A program made the translations under genes and the position numbers. A stretch of 64,000 bases of DNA, taken from NCBI RefSeq assembly GCF_030348505.1, contig NZ_JAUCFJ010000002.1, forward strand, positions 2,236,001 through 2,300,000. Direction: 5' to 3'. The notes beneath the pieces were generated by a model that was not told where the DNA came from, ran no database searches, and worked only from the letters and a program-made list of their open reading frames with translations. Source of the stretch: Lysinibacillus sp. G4S2. Lineage in GTDB: Bacteria; Bacillota; Bacilli; Bacillales_A; Planococcaceae. Below, piece by piece: positions 27,228 to 36,942 of this stretch (the stretch's first letter is position 1; each line of letters begins with the position of its first letter).

Positions 27228-28135
27228 AAGCTTCCCTCAGTACCAGTCAATTCTAAGAAAATATCTTCAAGTGATCTTTTCACTTCTTCAAGTCGATACA
27301 CAGATAGTCCTGAGTGCACTAGAATGGAATTGATTTCCGAAACAAACTCAGGCTCTGTTTGGTGAAGCCACAAAAAATCTTTTTGCAAATCGGTCTTTAA
27401 TCCTTTTCCTTTTAGAATTGTATTTGCTTCAACTAAATTACTAGCTCCTACTTTTAATAATGGTTGCCGTTTTTGTCTTAATTGCTCAATTGAATCTTGA
27501 AAAATCATTTTTCCGCAATTAATAATCCCAACTTGTGTGGCCATCTGGTCTATTTCACTTAATAAGTGACTAGATACAAGGACGCTCATACCAGACGCAG
27601 GCAATTTTTTTATCAACTCTCTTATTTCTTGAATGCCTGACGGATCCAAACCATTTGTCGGCTCATCCAATATTAATAAATCTGGCTTGCTTAATAGTGC
27701 TGTAGCAATCCCAAGGCGCTGCTTCATTCCAAGTGAATATTCTTTTGTTAATCTGTTCGCAACGTTGGTTAATCTTACTACTTCCAATACTTCGTTAACG
27801 CGATTTTCTGGAAGGTTTCTTAGCCTACGAACAGCCTCTAAATTTTCATGTCCTGTTAAGTTCCCATAGAATGTTGGAAACTCTACTAATGATCCAATTC
27901 GTTGTAAAATTTGAAGCCGATCTTTTTTTAGACTTTGACCAAAGATTTCAATATTTCCCTTTGTCGGTTTAATTAACCCTAGTAACATTCGTATTGTTGT
28001 AGTTTTTCCAGCTCCATTAGGTCCAAGGAATCCATAAATTTGTCCACGTTCAATTCGTAAGTTTAATCCATCTACTGAAGTATGTTGTTTATACTTTTTA
28101 GTAAGCTCATTTGTCACTAAAATTTGATTTTTCAT
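27224..28135 (-). CDS. ABC transporter ATPase (LanF/BcrA type), 303 aa
   Basis: Walker A GPNGAGKTT is at residues 38-46, the signature region reads YSLGMKQRLGIA and Walker B LLILDEPTNGLDPSG. The last 80 residues are the C-terminal extension usual in BcrA/LanF proteins. It would energise the two permeases downstream for self-protection against a membrane-active peptide. No lantibiotic biosynthetic gene is visible, so the system is probably for resistance to peptides of competitors. The two-component system next door points the opposite way and probably controls it. Confidence 0.9.
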   Translation of the reverse strand: MKNQILVTNELTKKYKQHTSVDGLNLRIERGQIYGFLGPNGAGKTTTIRMLLGLIKPTKGNIEIFGQSLKKDRLQILQRIGSLVEFPTFYGNLTGHENLEAVRRLRNLPENRVNEVLEVVRLTNVANRLTKEYSLGMKQRLGIATALLSKPDLLILDEPTNGLDPSGIQEIRELIKKLPASGMSVLVSSHLLSEIDQMATQVGIINCGKMIFQDSIEQLRQKRQPLLKVGASNLVEANTILKGKGLKTDLQKDFLWLHQTEPEFVSEINSILVHSGLSVYRLEEVKRSLEDIFLELTGTEGSL

Positions 28136-28162
28136 CTATTTCCTCACCTCATTTCAATCGTA

Positions 28163-28202
28163 AATGAAACTTACTAAACACGAATGAAACTCTTTCTAAA
28201 CA
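28163..28202 (-). promoter_or_regulatory. Direct repeats upstream of the ABC operon, probable response-regulator site
   Basis: AATGAAAC occurs at 28163 and 28183, exactly 20 bp apart, and CTAAACA follows each copy (28174 and 28196). OmpR-type regulators bind tandem direct repeats on one DNA face with about 10 or 20 bp period. The site is 28 nt from the ATPase start and about 170 nt from the regulator start. Confidence 0.5.
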
Positions 28203-28367
28203 TTTGCTAAACGGCTAGTTCAAAAATTTTAATAACCAACATGAAATGCTACGGATTCCACATTCTGACTTTTCTGAAACTTAAACGGAGTATTAATTCT
28301 TTTATTAACGACTTTTTATATTTCTGTTTAAGGTAAAATAATAATTGAGATAGAGAGGATGATGTAG

Positions 28368-29093
28368 GTGACTTTTAAAATCGAGAATCATAAAATTCTG
28401 ATGGTTGATGATGATCAGTACATATTAGATTTATTAGTAACAGTCTTTGAAAAGGAAGGTTTTCAAAATATCTTAATTGCCACTAATGGAGCAGAAGCAC
28501 TTTCTATAACAACTCAAAAAAACCCAGACATTATATTGTTAGATGTAATGTTACCTGATACAGACGGCTTTACTTTATGCAATAAAATTCGTTCGGAGAC
28601 AGATGTACCAGTACTGTTTCTTACAGCTAAAACTACCGATTTAGATAAATTACAGGGGTTTAGTTTTGGAGGAGATGATTATATTACAAAGCCTTTTAAT
28701 CCATTAGAAGTTGTTGCTCGTGTTAAAGCACAATTAAAACGTTCTACTAAAACTCCAGCACAGCATGTAAGAAAACAGATTTACGATTACACATACTTTT
28801 CCCTAGATCCCAATATGGGAAAACTGATCGTTAATGGCGAAAGAATAGAGTGTCCTACTCAGGAGATGAAACTTTTGCTATATTTTTGCGAGCATCCCAA
28901 CCGAATTTTAAGTAAACTTCAAATTTATAAGGATGTATGGGGTGAAATATATGGTGGAGATAGCACAGTGATGGTACATGTACGACGTTTACGTGAAAAA
29001 ATAGAAAAAGATCCTAGTAGACCTAAATGGATAAAAACCGTTCGAGGATTAGGCTATATTTTTGAAGTAGACACTAAAGAGGACTTATTGTGA
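28368..29093 (+). CDS. Two-component response regulator, OmpR family, 241 aa
   Basis: The receiver domain has the acidic cluster VDDD at 13-16, the phosphorylated Asp59 in IILLDVMLPDTDG, a Thr in FLTAK and Lys in YITKPFNP. The C-terminal winged helix has the HPNRILSKLQIYKDVWGE, then VMVHVRRLREKIE and IKTVRGLGYIF motifs. GTG start with GAGAGGA upstream. It overlaps the kinase gene by 4 nt. It most likely activates the divergent ABC operon. Confidence 0.92.
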   Translation: MTFKIENHKILMVDDDQYILDLLVTVFEKEGFQNILIATNGAEALSITTQKNPDIILLDVMLPDTDGFTLCNKIRSETDVPVLFLTAKTTDLDKLQGFSFGGDDYITKPFNPLEVVARVKAQLKRSTKTPAQHVRKQIYDYTYFSLDPNMGKLIVNGERIECPTQEMKLLLYFCEHPNRILSKLQIYKDVWGEIYGGDSTVMVHVRRLREKIEKDPSRPKWIKTVRGLGYIFEVDTKEDLL

Positions 29094-30502
29094 AATTAAA
29101 AAATCGTATTGCCTATTATTTCATATCACGCCTTTTCTGGTTAATGCTTACTTGGAGCTTACTCATTGTAATAACCATTATTCTTTTCAGTTTCTTTCTT
29201 GGACATAACAAAACAGAAAGCACACAACTGTTGATTAACAATGTTGTGGAACATACGAGTGTCGTAGATCAAAAACTTTCAGTCAGTTCTAAGGTTAAAG
29301 ATGCTTTATTGAAAAAAAAATTGTGGATGCAAATATTGGATGAAAATGGCGATGAGATATTTTCCTTTAACAAACCTCAAAATATAAAAGAACATTATAC
29401 TCCAGGAGAACTAGTTTCTGATTACCTGTATCCCGATAAAAAAGGATATCAGCTGTCTACATGGTATAAAACTATTGAAAACCAGAATCTCACATGGGTT
29501 TTAGGAAAGCCGATGTCAAATAATAATCCGTTTTTCTATTGGGTAAATAATCTATGGATACTTTCAATCATAATACTTGGAATATTGCTTGCTTTATTTT
29601 TTGGAAGACAACTTGGTGCTCCTTTACTACATATTGTATCTTGGATTGAAAATCTATCGAATAATAAATATGAAGAGCCTTTTTCTATATGGAAGTTTAA
29701 TCAAAAAAAACGGTGGAGAAATAAAACTAAATATAGAACGTATGAAGAATTGACGCAGGCTCTATCTAACCTTACATCAACTCTTCAAAGAAATTCAGAA
29801 GACCAAAAGTTATTAGAAAAGACTAGGGAAGAGTGGCTGACAGGAGTCTCGCATGATCTTAAAACCCCATTGTCTGTTATAAAGGGTTATACTGTTCTAT
29901 TATCTTCACGTGAATATAAATGGGAACAAGATAAGATACGTCAATTTTCCGAAATTATGGAGAATCGTGTAGCGTATATGGAACGATTAATTGAAGACTT
30001 TAACTTAACATTTCAATTAAAAAATGAAGCAATCCCGATACAATTAGAACAAAATAATCTTGGACATATTCTTCAAGATGTTTTAGAACAACTGTATGGA
30101 TTGCCTGAATCGAAAAATAAGATGTTTTCATTTGAATCAAGTAAGGAACAAATAGTCTTTAATATGGATGTAAGATACATGAAACGTGCATTTGAAAATT
30201 TAATTGCTAACTGCATTAAGCATAATCCTCCTGAAACGAACATTAAAATTTCCCTTCATGAAGATCTGTCACAAATTCGAGTTTTAATTGAAGATGATGG
30301 AGTCGGTATGGATCAAGAAACGATTGAACACTTATTTGATCGATATTACCGTGGAACTAGTGCATCTTCTAACAACCAAGGAACAGGGTTAGGGATGGCA
30401 ATTGCAAGACAAATTATTATAGCTCATGGGGGAGATATTGACATAAAGAGTACACCGCAATTAGGAACTCAGTATAATATTACTTTCCCGATTGAAGTAT
30501 AG
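29090..30502 (+). CDS. Two-component sensor histidine kinase, 470 aa
   Basis: Two membrane helices (about residues 12-35 and 150-175) bracket an extracellular sensor region of about 115 residues. The dimerisation domain has His255 in GVSHDLKTPLSVIKGY. The ATPase domain shows the N-box NLIANCIKHNP, DDGVGMD and GTGLGMAIARQII. The signal is unknown; the adjacent LanFEG-type transporter suggests a cationic peptide or cell-wall antibiotic. Start overlaps the regulator stop (ATGA-type coupling with a GTG start). Confidence 0.92.
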   Translation: MKLKNRIAYYFISRLFWLMLTWSLLIVITIILFSFFLGHNKTESTQLLINNVVEHTSVVDQKLSVSSKVKDALLKKKLWMQILDENGDEIFSFNKPQNIKEHYTPGELVSDYLYPDKKGYQLSTWYKTIENQNLTWVLGKPMSNNNPFFYWVNNLWILSIIILGILLALFFGRQLGAPLLHIVSWIENLSNNKYEEPFSIWKFNQKKRWRNKTKYRTYEELTQALSNLTSTLQRNSEDQKLLEKTREEWLTGVSHDLKTPLSVIKGYTVLLSSREYKWEQDKIRQFSEIMENRVAYMERLIEDFNLTFQLKNEAIPIQLEQNNLGHILQDVLEQLYGLPESKNKMFSFESSKEQIVFNMDVRYMKRAFENLIANCIKHNPPETNIKISLHEDLSQIRVLIEDDGVGMDQETIEHLFDRYYRGTSASSNNQGTGLGMAIARQIIIAHGGDIDIKSTPQLGTQYNITFPIEV

Positions 30503-30792
30503 ATTTTAATCATTGTATGGGTAGAGACGATTAGTTATTTTGCTTTTGGAGAATATACGGAATTGCAAGCAAAACCACTTATTAAAACTTAGTAAGTGGT
30601 TATGCTTGTTGTTGGATTTTTTGCAGACAATATGGCAGAATTAATACGTCTGAACGTGATCTAATCACTAAAGGCATAAGCATCTTACGTTTTATTATGT
30701 ATTGAGATCAGTATGCCATATTCCACCAGGGACACTATAAACTAGTTTTTAAATACTAAAGTTTAGACGTTAACATATTGGAGGTAGAAAAA

Positions 30793-31236
30793 TTGAGCAC
30801 AAGGAGATCAGTTGGGTTAGAGTTGCGCACATTGTCCCTTTTGATGAGAAGACAATTGGATCAAGCCGCATGCACTACTCTAACAGAAAGGGATAACCTT
30901 ACTGCAATGCACGGTTGGACTATTAGTTATCTTTATAAAAACCAAGATAAAGATGTGTTTCAAAAGGATTTTGAAAGAGCATTTTCTATTCGCAAATCAA
31001 CAGCGTCTAGAATACTAAAATCCATGGAAAGTAATGGTTTGATTACAAGGCATTCTGTTCCCTACGATTCAAGACTTAAAAAAATTGTCTTAACAGAAGA
31101 TGCGCTGAAAATACATGACAGTATCATGATTCGTAGAGCGATGCTTGAACAAAAATTACTAACAGGTATCCCAGAAGAGAAACTTGAAGTTTTTTTTGAA
31201 GTGATGGATGCCATGAAAGAGAATATTGAATCATGA
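30793..31236 (+). CDS. MarR family transcriptional regulator, 147 aa
   Basis: The protein has a helical N-terminus with LSLLMRRQLDQAA, the DNA-recognition helix and wing RKSTASRILKSMESNGLITRHSVPYDSRLKKIVLTEDA, and a C-terminal dimerisation helix. This is the MarR fold, a ligand-released repressor. The TTG at 30793 has GGAGG 8 nt upstream; the open frame begins five codons earlier. A perfect palindrome lies between this gene and the exporter genes, which it most likely represses together with itself. Confidence 0.9.
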   Translation: MSTRRSVGLELRTLSLLMRRQLDQAACTTLTERDNLTAMHGWTISYLYKNQDKDVFQKDFERAFSIRKSTASRILKSMESNGLITRHSVPYDSRLKKIVLTEDALKIHDSIMIRRAMLEQKLLTGIPEEKLEVFFEVMDAMKENIES

Positions 31237-31254
31237 AGAAGTTGTATTTTTTAT

Positions 31255-31274
31255 ATAGTTAGCACGCTAACTAT
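31255..31274. promoter_or_regulatory. Perfect 20-bp palindrome, probable MarR operator
   Basis: ATAGTTAGC-AC-GCTAACTAT is a perfect inverted repeat in the 57-nt gap between marR and the exporter genes. A shorter palindrome, CTAAAGTTTAG, lies in the marR leader around 30760. Inverted repeats of this size fit a MarR dimer. It could also act as an RNA hairpin that tunes translation of the exporter. Confidence 0.55.
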
Positions 31275-31293
31275 AATGAGGGGGAAGGCAAAT

Positions 31294-33057
31294 ATGTTGA
31301 AAATATTTAAATACTTAAAACCAAAAGAATGGACGCTTATTGTAGCCAGTATTGTGTTCATTGTTGGGCAAGTATGGTTGGATTTGAAGTTGCCGGATTA
31401 TATGTCTAAAATTACGACCCTTGTACAAACAGAGGGCAGTGAAACGAGCGACATATGGGCAGCTGGAGGGAAGATGCTGTTATGTGCCCTTGGCAGTATG
31501 ATATTGGCGGTCATTGTTGGCTATTTTGCGGCAAGGGTAGCAACATCTCTTTCTAAGGAATTGCGAAAAGGAGTATTTGACAAAACATTATCTTTCTCTA
31601 TGGAGGAAATTAACGGTTTTTCAATCGCAAGTCTTATTACCCGTTCTACTAATGATATAACGCAAATACAGCAAACTGTTGCAATGGGTCTTCAAGTTAT
31701 GATTAAGGCTCCAATCCTTGCAGTATGGGCTATTTTGAAGATTATGGGGAAAAGTTGGGAGTGGTCTGCGGCAACAGGAGTAGCTGTCCTTGTTTTACTT
31801 ATTTTGATAGGTAACCTGATCATCTTTGTGTTACCGAAATTTAAAATCGTTCAAAAACTAACGGATAATCTTAACCGAGTAACAAGAGAAAATTTAACTG
31901 GTATTCGTGTTGTTCATGCGTATAATGCACAAGCGTATCAGGAAGAAAAATTCGATAAAGTCAATAACTCTTTAACGGATACAAACCTTTTCGTGAATCG
32001 ACTTATGGCCCTTATGCAGCCGGGGATGGGTCTGATTATGTCAGGTTTAACTCTTTCTATCTACTGGATTGGCGCTCATTTGATTAATAATGCAGGCGGT
32101 ATGGATCGAATCGGTTTGTTCAGTGATATGGTCGTATTTTCAGCTTATGCTATGCAGGTGGTTATGGCATTTATGCTTTTATCAATGACGTTCATTTTAC
32201 TGCCGAGAGCATCAGTATCTGCAGCCCGAATTAATGAAGTACTAGATACACCTCAAACAATTATTGATGGAGAAATGCAATCGTCACCTAAAGGAATCGA
32301 GGGTGAAATCGAACTGCGTAATGTTAGCTTTAAATATCCTAATGCAGAGGACTATGTTTTAAAAGATATTAGCTTTACAGCACATAAAGGCGAAACTGTC
32401 GCTTTTATCGGTTCTACTGGTAGTGGTAAAAGTACGCTTATTAATTTAATCCCAAGATTTTATGATGTGACTGAGGGAGAGGTATTAGTCGACGGCATTA
32501 ATGTGAAAGAATATGCACAGGAAGCTCTTCACAATAAGATTGGCTATGTTTCTCAAAAGGTCGTACTATTTTCAGGTACAGTAAAATCTAATGTTGCCTA
32601 CGGTGGTAACGGCCAGACCCCATCAACAGATGAAGAGATCAAAAAAGCGGTGGAAATTGCTCAAGGGAAAGAATTTGTAGAGAAAATGGATGACGAATAT
32701 GATGCAGCTATTGCCCAAGGCGGTACAAATCTTTCGGGGGGACAAAAACAACGTCTTTCTATTGCTAGAGCAGTGAATCGAAATCCAGAAATCTTTATTT
32801 TTGATGACTCGTTCTCGGCCTTAGATTATAAAACAGACCGTCAACTTCGTTCTACCTTGAAAAAAGAAACGAAAGGCGCAACTTCTTTGATTGTGGCACA
32901 ACGAATTGGAACGATTAAAGATGCTGATAAAATCATTGTTCTTGATGAAGGTAGCATCGTTGGTATGGGAAAACATAGTGAATTATTGAAAACGTGTAAG
33001 ACATATCAGGAAATTGCCTATTCACAACTATCGAAGGAGGAGCTGGAAAATGAGTAA
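31294..33057 (+). CDS. Multidrug ABC exporter half-transporter, first subunit, 587 aa
   Basis: Six membrane helices occupy residues 1-310 and the ATPase domain 330-587. Walker A GSTGSGKST is at 373, the signature LSGGQ at 480, and Walker B reads FIFDDSFSALD, with Asp505 where the catalytic Glu is expected. The subunit therefore has a normal signature but a weakened Walker B, as in heterodimeric exporters such as BmrCD or EfrAB. The ATG at 31294 has GGGGGAAGG upstream. It overlaps the partner gene by 8 nt. Substrates would be hydrophobic drugs; the MarR gene upstream fits this. Confidence 0.92.
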   Translation: MLKIFKYLKPKEWTLIVASIVFIVGQVWLDLKLPDYMSKITTLVQTEGSETSDIWAAGGKMLLCALGSMILAVIVGYFAARVATSLSKELRKGVFDKTLSFSMEEINGFSIASLITRSTNDITQIQQTVAMGLQVMIKAPILAVWAILKIMGKSWEWSAATGVAVLVLLILIGNLIIFVLPKFKIVQKLTDNLNRVTRENLTGIRVVHAYNAQAYQEEKFDKVNNSLTDTNLFVNRLMALMQPGMGLIMSGLTLSIYWIGAHLINNAGGMDRIGLFSDMVVFSAYAMQVVMAFMLLSMTFILLPRASVSAARINEVLDTPQTIIDGEMQSSPKGIEGEIELRNVSFKYPNAEDYVLKDISFTAHKGETVAFIGSTGSGKSTLINLIPRFYDVTEGEVLVDGINVKEYAQEALHNKIGYVSQKVVLFSGTVKSNVAYGGNGQTPSTDEEIKKAVEIAQGKEFVEKMDDEYDAAIAQGGTNLSGGQKQRLSIARAVNRNPEIFIFDDSFSALDYKTDRQLRSTLKKETKGATSLIVAQRIGTIKDADKIIVLDEGSIVGMGKHSELLKTCKTYQEIAYSQLSKEELENE

Positions 33058-34879
33058 TATACAAACAAATAAGCCCAGAAAAGGTCCCGGTGCTTCAGGT
33101 CATATGGCAGCTCCTGGAGAAAAGCCAAAGAATTTTAAAAAGCCTTGGGGAAAGTTGATTGCTTATTGTAAACCTTATTTACCAGCGATTATCTTTGCCC
33201 TTGTATTGGCAGTTGTAGGAACAATTTTCACGATCATTGGGCCCAATAAGCTTAGTGAGATCACCGATTTGATAACAGAAGGCATTACTGGTGAGATTGA
33301 TATTGCGGCTATAGGGAAAATTGGTATGCTCCTTGCTATTTTGTATGGATTGAGCTTTATTTTCAATTACATTCAGGCCTTTATTATGGCTACAATTACG
33401 CAGCGAGTTTCCAAAAGTTTACGTACAGATATTTCGAAAAAAATCGATAAATTACCGTTGAAATACTTTGACTCAACAACGTATGGAGATGTGTTAAGTC
33501 GTGTCACGAATGATGTGGATATGATTGGACAGTCTCTAAACCAAAGTATTGGTTCGCTAGTAACAGCGGTCGTTATGTTCTTTGGGTCTTTGATTATGAT
33601 GTTCACTATTAATGTGACGATGACACTTTCTGCCGTTGCTGCAACTTTTGTTGGGTTTGTATTAATGACCTTTATTATTTCCAAATCCCGCAAATACTTC
33701 ACACGCCAACAGCAAGACCTTGGTAGAATGAACGGCCATATTGAAGAGATCTATTCAGGGCATGATGTCATGAAAGTTTATAACGGTGAAAAAGCAGCAA
33801 AGCAAGAATTTAATGAAATCAATGAAAGTCTTTTTAGTAGCGCTTGGCGAGCACAGTTTATGTCGGGGATGATGATGCCTCTCATGATCTTTATTGGAAA
33901 TTTAGGCTATGTTGTTGTGTGTGTCGTAGGGGCTGCACTAACAATGAACGGTTCCATTACATTTGGTGTGATTGTTTCATTTATGGTTTATATCCGCTTA
34001 TTTACGCAGCCATTATCACAGTTAGCACAAGCAGCTACAAGCTTGCAGGCAACTGCTGCAGCAAGTGAACGTGTATTTGAATTCTTAAGTGAAGCGGAAC
34101 TTGAAGACGAAAGTGATAAGAAAGCCATTTTAGAAGCCAAAGATGTCGAAGGTAATGTGGAATTTAAAAACGTTAAGTTCGGCTATACGAAAGAGAAACT
34201 TATTATTAAAGATTTCTCTGCTCATATAAAAGCAGGTCAGAAAGTTGCTATTGTCGGACCTACTGGGGCAGGGAAAACAACACTTGTGAACCTTCTTATG
34301 CGTTTCTATGAAGTAGATAGCGGGGAAATCATGATTGGAGACGTGCCGACTAAGTCGATTTCTCGTAAAAATGTTCACGACTTATTTTGTATGGTGCTAC
34401 AAGACACTTGGCTATTTGAAGGTACCGTTAAGGAAAATATCGTGTATAACAAAGAGAATGTAACGGATGAAGAAGTAATTGCAGCTTGTAAGGCTGTAGG
34501 TCTGCATCACTTTATTAGAACTTTGCCAAAAGGTTATGACACGATTTTAAACGATAAAACTAGTTTATCTGTTGGGCAAAAACAGCTTATTACCATTGCA
34601 AGAGCGATGGTTAAAAAAGCGCCATTGCTTATTTTAGATGAAGCTACTAGTTCCGTTGACACACGTACTGAAGCACTTATTCAAGAAGCAATGGATAAAT
34701 TGATGGTGGGAAAAACATCATTTGTTATTGCACATAGACTTTCAACGATTAAAAACGCCGATTTGATTTTAGTGATGAAAGACGGAGATGTTATTGAAAG
34801 TGGTAATCATGAAGAACTGATTGCAGAAAAAGGATTCTATGCGGATCTTTATAATAGTCAGTTTGAAAATGCTTCTTAA
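33050..34879 (+). CDS. Multidrug ABC exporter half-transporter, second subunit, 609 aa
   Basis: A Gly/Pro/Lys-rich N-terminal tail of about 35 residues precedes six membrane helices and an ATPase domain from about 365. Walker A GPTGAGKTT is at 403, the signature is altered to LSVGQ at 506, and Walker B LLILDEATSSVD keeps the catalytic Glu531. Together with the first subunit this gives one intact and one degenerate ATP site. The ATG at 33050 has AAGGAGG at good spacing within the end of the first gene. Confidence 0.92.
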   Translation: MSNIQTNKPRKGPGASGHMAAPGEKPKNFKKPWGKLIAYCKPYLPAIIFALVLAVVGTIFTIIGPNKLSEITDLITEGITGEIDIAAIGKIGMLLAILYGLSFIFNYIQAFIMATITQRVSKSLRTDISKKIDKLPLKYFDSTTYGDVLSRVTNDVDMIGQSLNQSIGSLVTAVVMFFGSLIMMFTINVTMTLSAVAATFVGFVLMTFIISKSRKYFTRQQQDLGRMNGHIEEIYSGHDVMKVYNGEKAAKQEFNEINESLFSSAWRAQFMSGMMMPLMIFIGNLGYVVVCVVGAALTMNGSITFGVIVSFMVYIRLFTQPLSQLAQAATSLQATAAASERVFEFLSEAELEDESDKKAILEAKDVEGNVEFKNVKFGYTKEKLIIKDFSAHIKAGQKVAIVGPTGAGKTTLVNLLMRFYEVDSGEIMIGDVPTKSISRKNVHDLFCMVLQDTWLFEGTVKENIVYNKENVTDEEVIAACKAVGLHHFIRTLPKGYDTILNDKTSLSVGQKQLITIARAMVKKAPLLILDEATSSVDTRTEALIQEAMDKLMVGKTSFVIAHRLSTIKNADLILVMKDGDVIESGNHEELIAEKGFYADLYNSQFENAS

Positions 34880-34965
34880 AAATGAATGCCCATATACACT
34901 CGCTTTCGGCTACTAGGGTAGAGTGTAGCTTTGTAAAAAAGATTGATCGTTTAAAATAAAGATTT

Positions 34966-35006
34966 AAAAAATCACCTCGTTAGTTTTTCTAGAGGTGATT
35001 TTTTTT
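34966..35006 (+). terminator. Rho-independent terminator of the exporter operon
   Basis: The 13-bp arms AAAAAATCACCTC and complement are followed by a long T run. It lies about 90 nt after the second subunit. The rest of the gap to 35196 is A+T-rich without a gene. Confidence 0.85.
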
Positions 35007-35196
35007 GTTGGATATTTATGTTAAAATCGATTTGGAGATTGGGAAGAGTAGTTGAGAGTGTTGTTAACAATAAACAAAGTAATATAGTTTTTTCCATTAT
35101 TAGTATAAACATTTGTCTCAGAACTACGATGAAGTATAATTAAATATGGGGAAAATTTCAAACCGCATTTAAAAAAACACACGTATGGAGGATATA

Positions 35197-35937
35197 ATGA
35201 ATAGGAATAATTTTCTAGAGATGATTGAACAGTCAAAAATTGCAAATCATAAAGAGTATTTATCTCAAGTGTTGAGGCCAGCAATTGATATACTTAGGAA
35301 TAAAGATGCGGAACCACAATTGGGCTGTAGTCGGTTTGGAGGAGCACCTGATTTACCAGTTGGTAGCGAATGGCCAACGTATGAGGAGAAGCCGTATCGC
35401 TTCCTTGGCCAGATCAATTTCAAAGAAATCAATTCAACTGATAGAGATCTGCCATCGGAAGGACTTCTAAGTCTCTTTGTAGCAGATGATAATTATGATG
35501 ATGATGCTTATCTAGAGGCGTTTGAGGACGGATATATTCATGGTATCTATATTCCTGAAACAACGAATCTAGAGACGATAATGCCGCCCCATGCAGATAT
35601 TGGCATGACCACAGTGATTGAGTTTTTCCAGACTATTGATATTCCTTATGACGAATACCAGTTGAAGGACTGGCCTTTCGATGAAGTTCAGAGCGACATA
35701 TACACTGAAATCCGGGATTCTCTACATAAAAGTTCGGACTATCTTTTAGGATACCCTTCTCATTATTCACTAGCATATGATCCAACGCCTGAAGGAGAAT
35801 GGATCTCACTGTTAACAGTTGATTCGGATGATAGTCTTGAGTGGTGTTGGCATGACGGCGATAAATTAATGATATTTATCGAAACAGAACGACTGAAAAA
35901 TTTAGACTTTAGTAGACTAAGGTCTGATGCAGGCTGA
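35197..35937 (+). CDS. DUF1963 (YwqG-like) protein, 246 aa
   Basis: The segment CSRFGGAPDLPVGSEWPTYEEKPYRFLGQINF is the hallmark of DUF1963/YwqG, and LLSLFVADDNY, then LLGYPSHYS and LLTVDSDDSLEWCWHDGDKLMIFI follow in the family order. These cytoplasmic beta-rich proteins have no proven activity; some lie beside toxin or immunity genes. The ATG at 35197 has TGGAGG at good spacing, and an ATG four codons earlier overlaps that ribosome site. A repeat-type terminator follows. Confidence 0.85.
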   Translation: MNRNNFLEMIEQSKIANHKEYLSQVLRPAIDILRNKDAEPQLGCSRFGGAPDLPVGSEWPTYEEKPYRFLGQINFKEINSTDRDLPSEGLLSLFVADDNYDDDAYLEAFEDGYIHGIYIPETTNLETIMPPHADIGMTTVIEFFQTIDIPYDEYQLKDWPFDEVQSDIYTEIRDSLHKSSDYLLGYPSHYSLAYDPTPEGEWISLLTVDSDDSLEWCWHDGDKLMIFIETERLKNLDFSRLRSDAG

Positions 35938-36025
35938 AGAGCAATTTCTAACTACAAACGCGCGCAATTGTTTAATAAGCTCTGTTTTCTTATTCAACTA
36001 ACTGGTGTGTTAATTAAAAATCATT

Positions 36026-36050
36026 GAGTTGCATAGGCAGCTCTTTTTTC
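36026..36050 (+). terminator. Recurrent GAGTTGC-N4-GCAGCTC terminator hairpin, copy 1
   Basis: A 7-bp stem with a TAG-containing loop and a T6 run follows the DUF1963 gene. The same hairpin with the same flanks (TCATTGAG before, CTTTATT after) recurs at 42942 and 45968. Confidence 0.65.
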
Positions 36051-36193
36051 TTTATTAAACTCTCACGAAAGAACGTAATAATCTTTGATTCTCTGTGTAT
36101 AGCGCGGGTTTTGCGCTAAATGGATGGCTAACGGGTAACCGATTTCTAGCATTGACTGGAACAAATATTCATATAAAAGGAGGGAGGGGCAGC

Positions 36194-36553
36194 ATGAAAA
36201 ATAAGTATAAAAAATTATTGATGTACTTATTTTCAATCGTGGTTATAATTATTATTTCTTTTGGTATTTATCAATATTCGACTCACTTTTCAACTCGTGA
36301 TGAAGCAATTGAAAAATATATAACAACAGTGTTTGATAATGATTCTACACAGTTAATAGATGTTGTTGAAACTGATATTTCTAATACTTATTTTTTGTTA
36401 TTAAGAACAAATGGTTCAGATATTATTAATACGACATCAAACGTGAAAATCCAAAATAACATATTTGGTTGGAAAGTCACTGCTGGGTATGAAAGTGCAA
36501 ATGTAGATTTAGGTAAACATCTAATAGATAGAGAAACTAACACATTAAAATAA
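36194..36553 (+). CDS. Small membrane-anchored protein, 119 aa
   Basis: A Lys-rich start is followed by one membrane helix at about residues 9-27, then an extracellular domain of about 90 residues with RDEAIEKYI and a beta-rich second half. The layout is common in Bacillus proteins of unknown role. The ATG at 36194 has a strong GGAGGGAGGGG site; the open frame extends upstream through repeat sequence and is not used. There is no operon partner. Confidence 0.6.
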   Translation: MKNKYKKLLMYLFSIVVIIIISFGIYQYSTHFSTRDEAIEKYITTVFDNDSTQLIDVVETDISNTYFLLLRTNGSDIINTTSNVKIQNNIFGWKVTAGYESANVDLGKHLIDRETNTLK

Positions 36554-36760
36554 TTCGTAACACTAATTGTTAAATCCTTATTGTGCTAACGGGGCAGAAT
36601 AATTGAATTAAGCTAAAAATCGCCAAATTCAATTTTAGTATCGAGGAATTATGCTTTTTAGAATTAGAATTTCCCTTACATTGTAATTCCGCATTTTCTT
36701 AAACTACATCAAGTTGTATGTGTAAAATATCGCTTAAAAAAGTGCAAAATACCTCCTGAA

Positions 36761-36790
36761 GCAACCCGTCCTAGGTTAGAACGGGTTAGC
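36761..36790. terminator. Hairpin AACCCGT/ACGGGTT
   Basis: A 7-bp stem with a 13-nt loop is followed by CTTTATTG. It lies in the 36554-36942 spacer, which otherwise contains only the CTAACGGGG repeat word near 36590 and no gene. Confidence 0.4.
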
Positions 36791-36942
36791 TTTATTGAAA
36801 TTATAAAATTAAATAGCTATATTGTCACTTTATATTACTTCATCTGGTGGTTGTGTCTTTCTCCACCCATAAAACTGCATGACGTCTTTTGATCATATAA
36901 ATCATTTCAATTCCCACCTTTCATGTTTTTTAATTAACAAAA

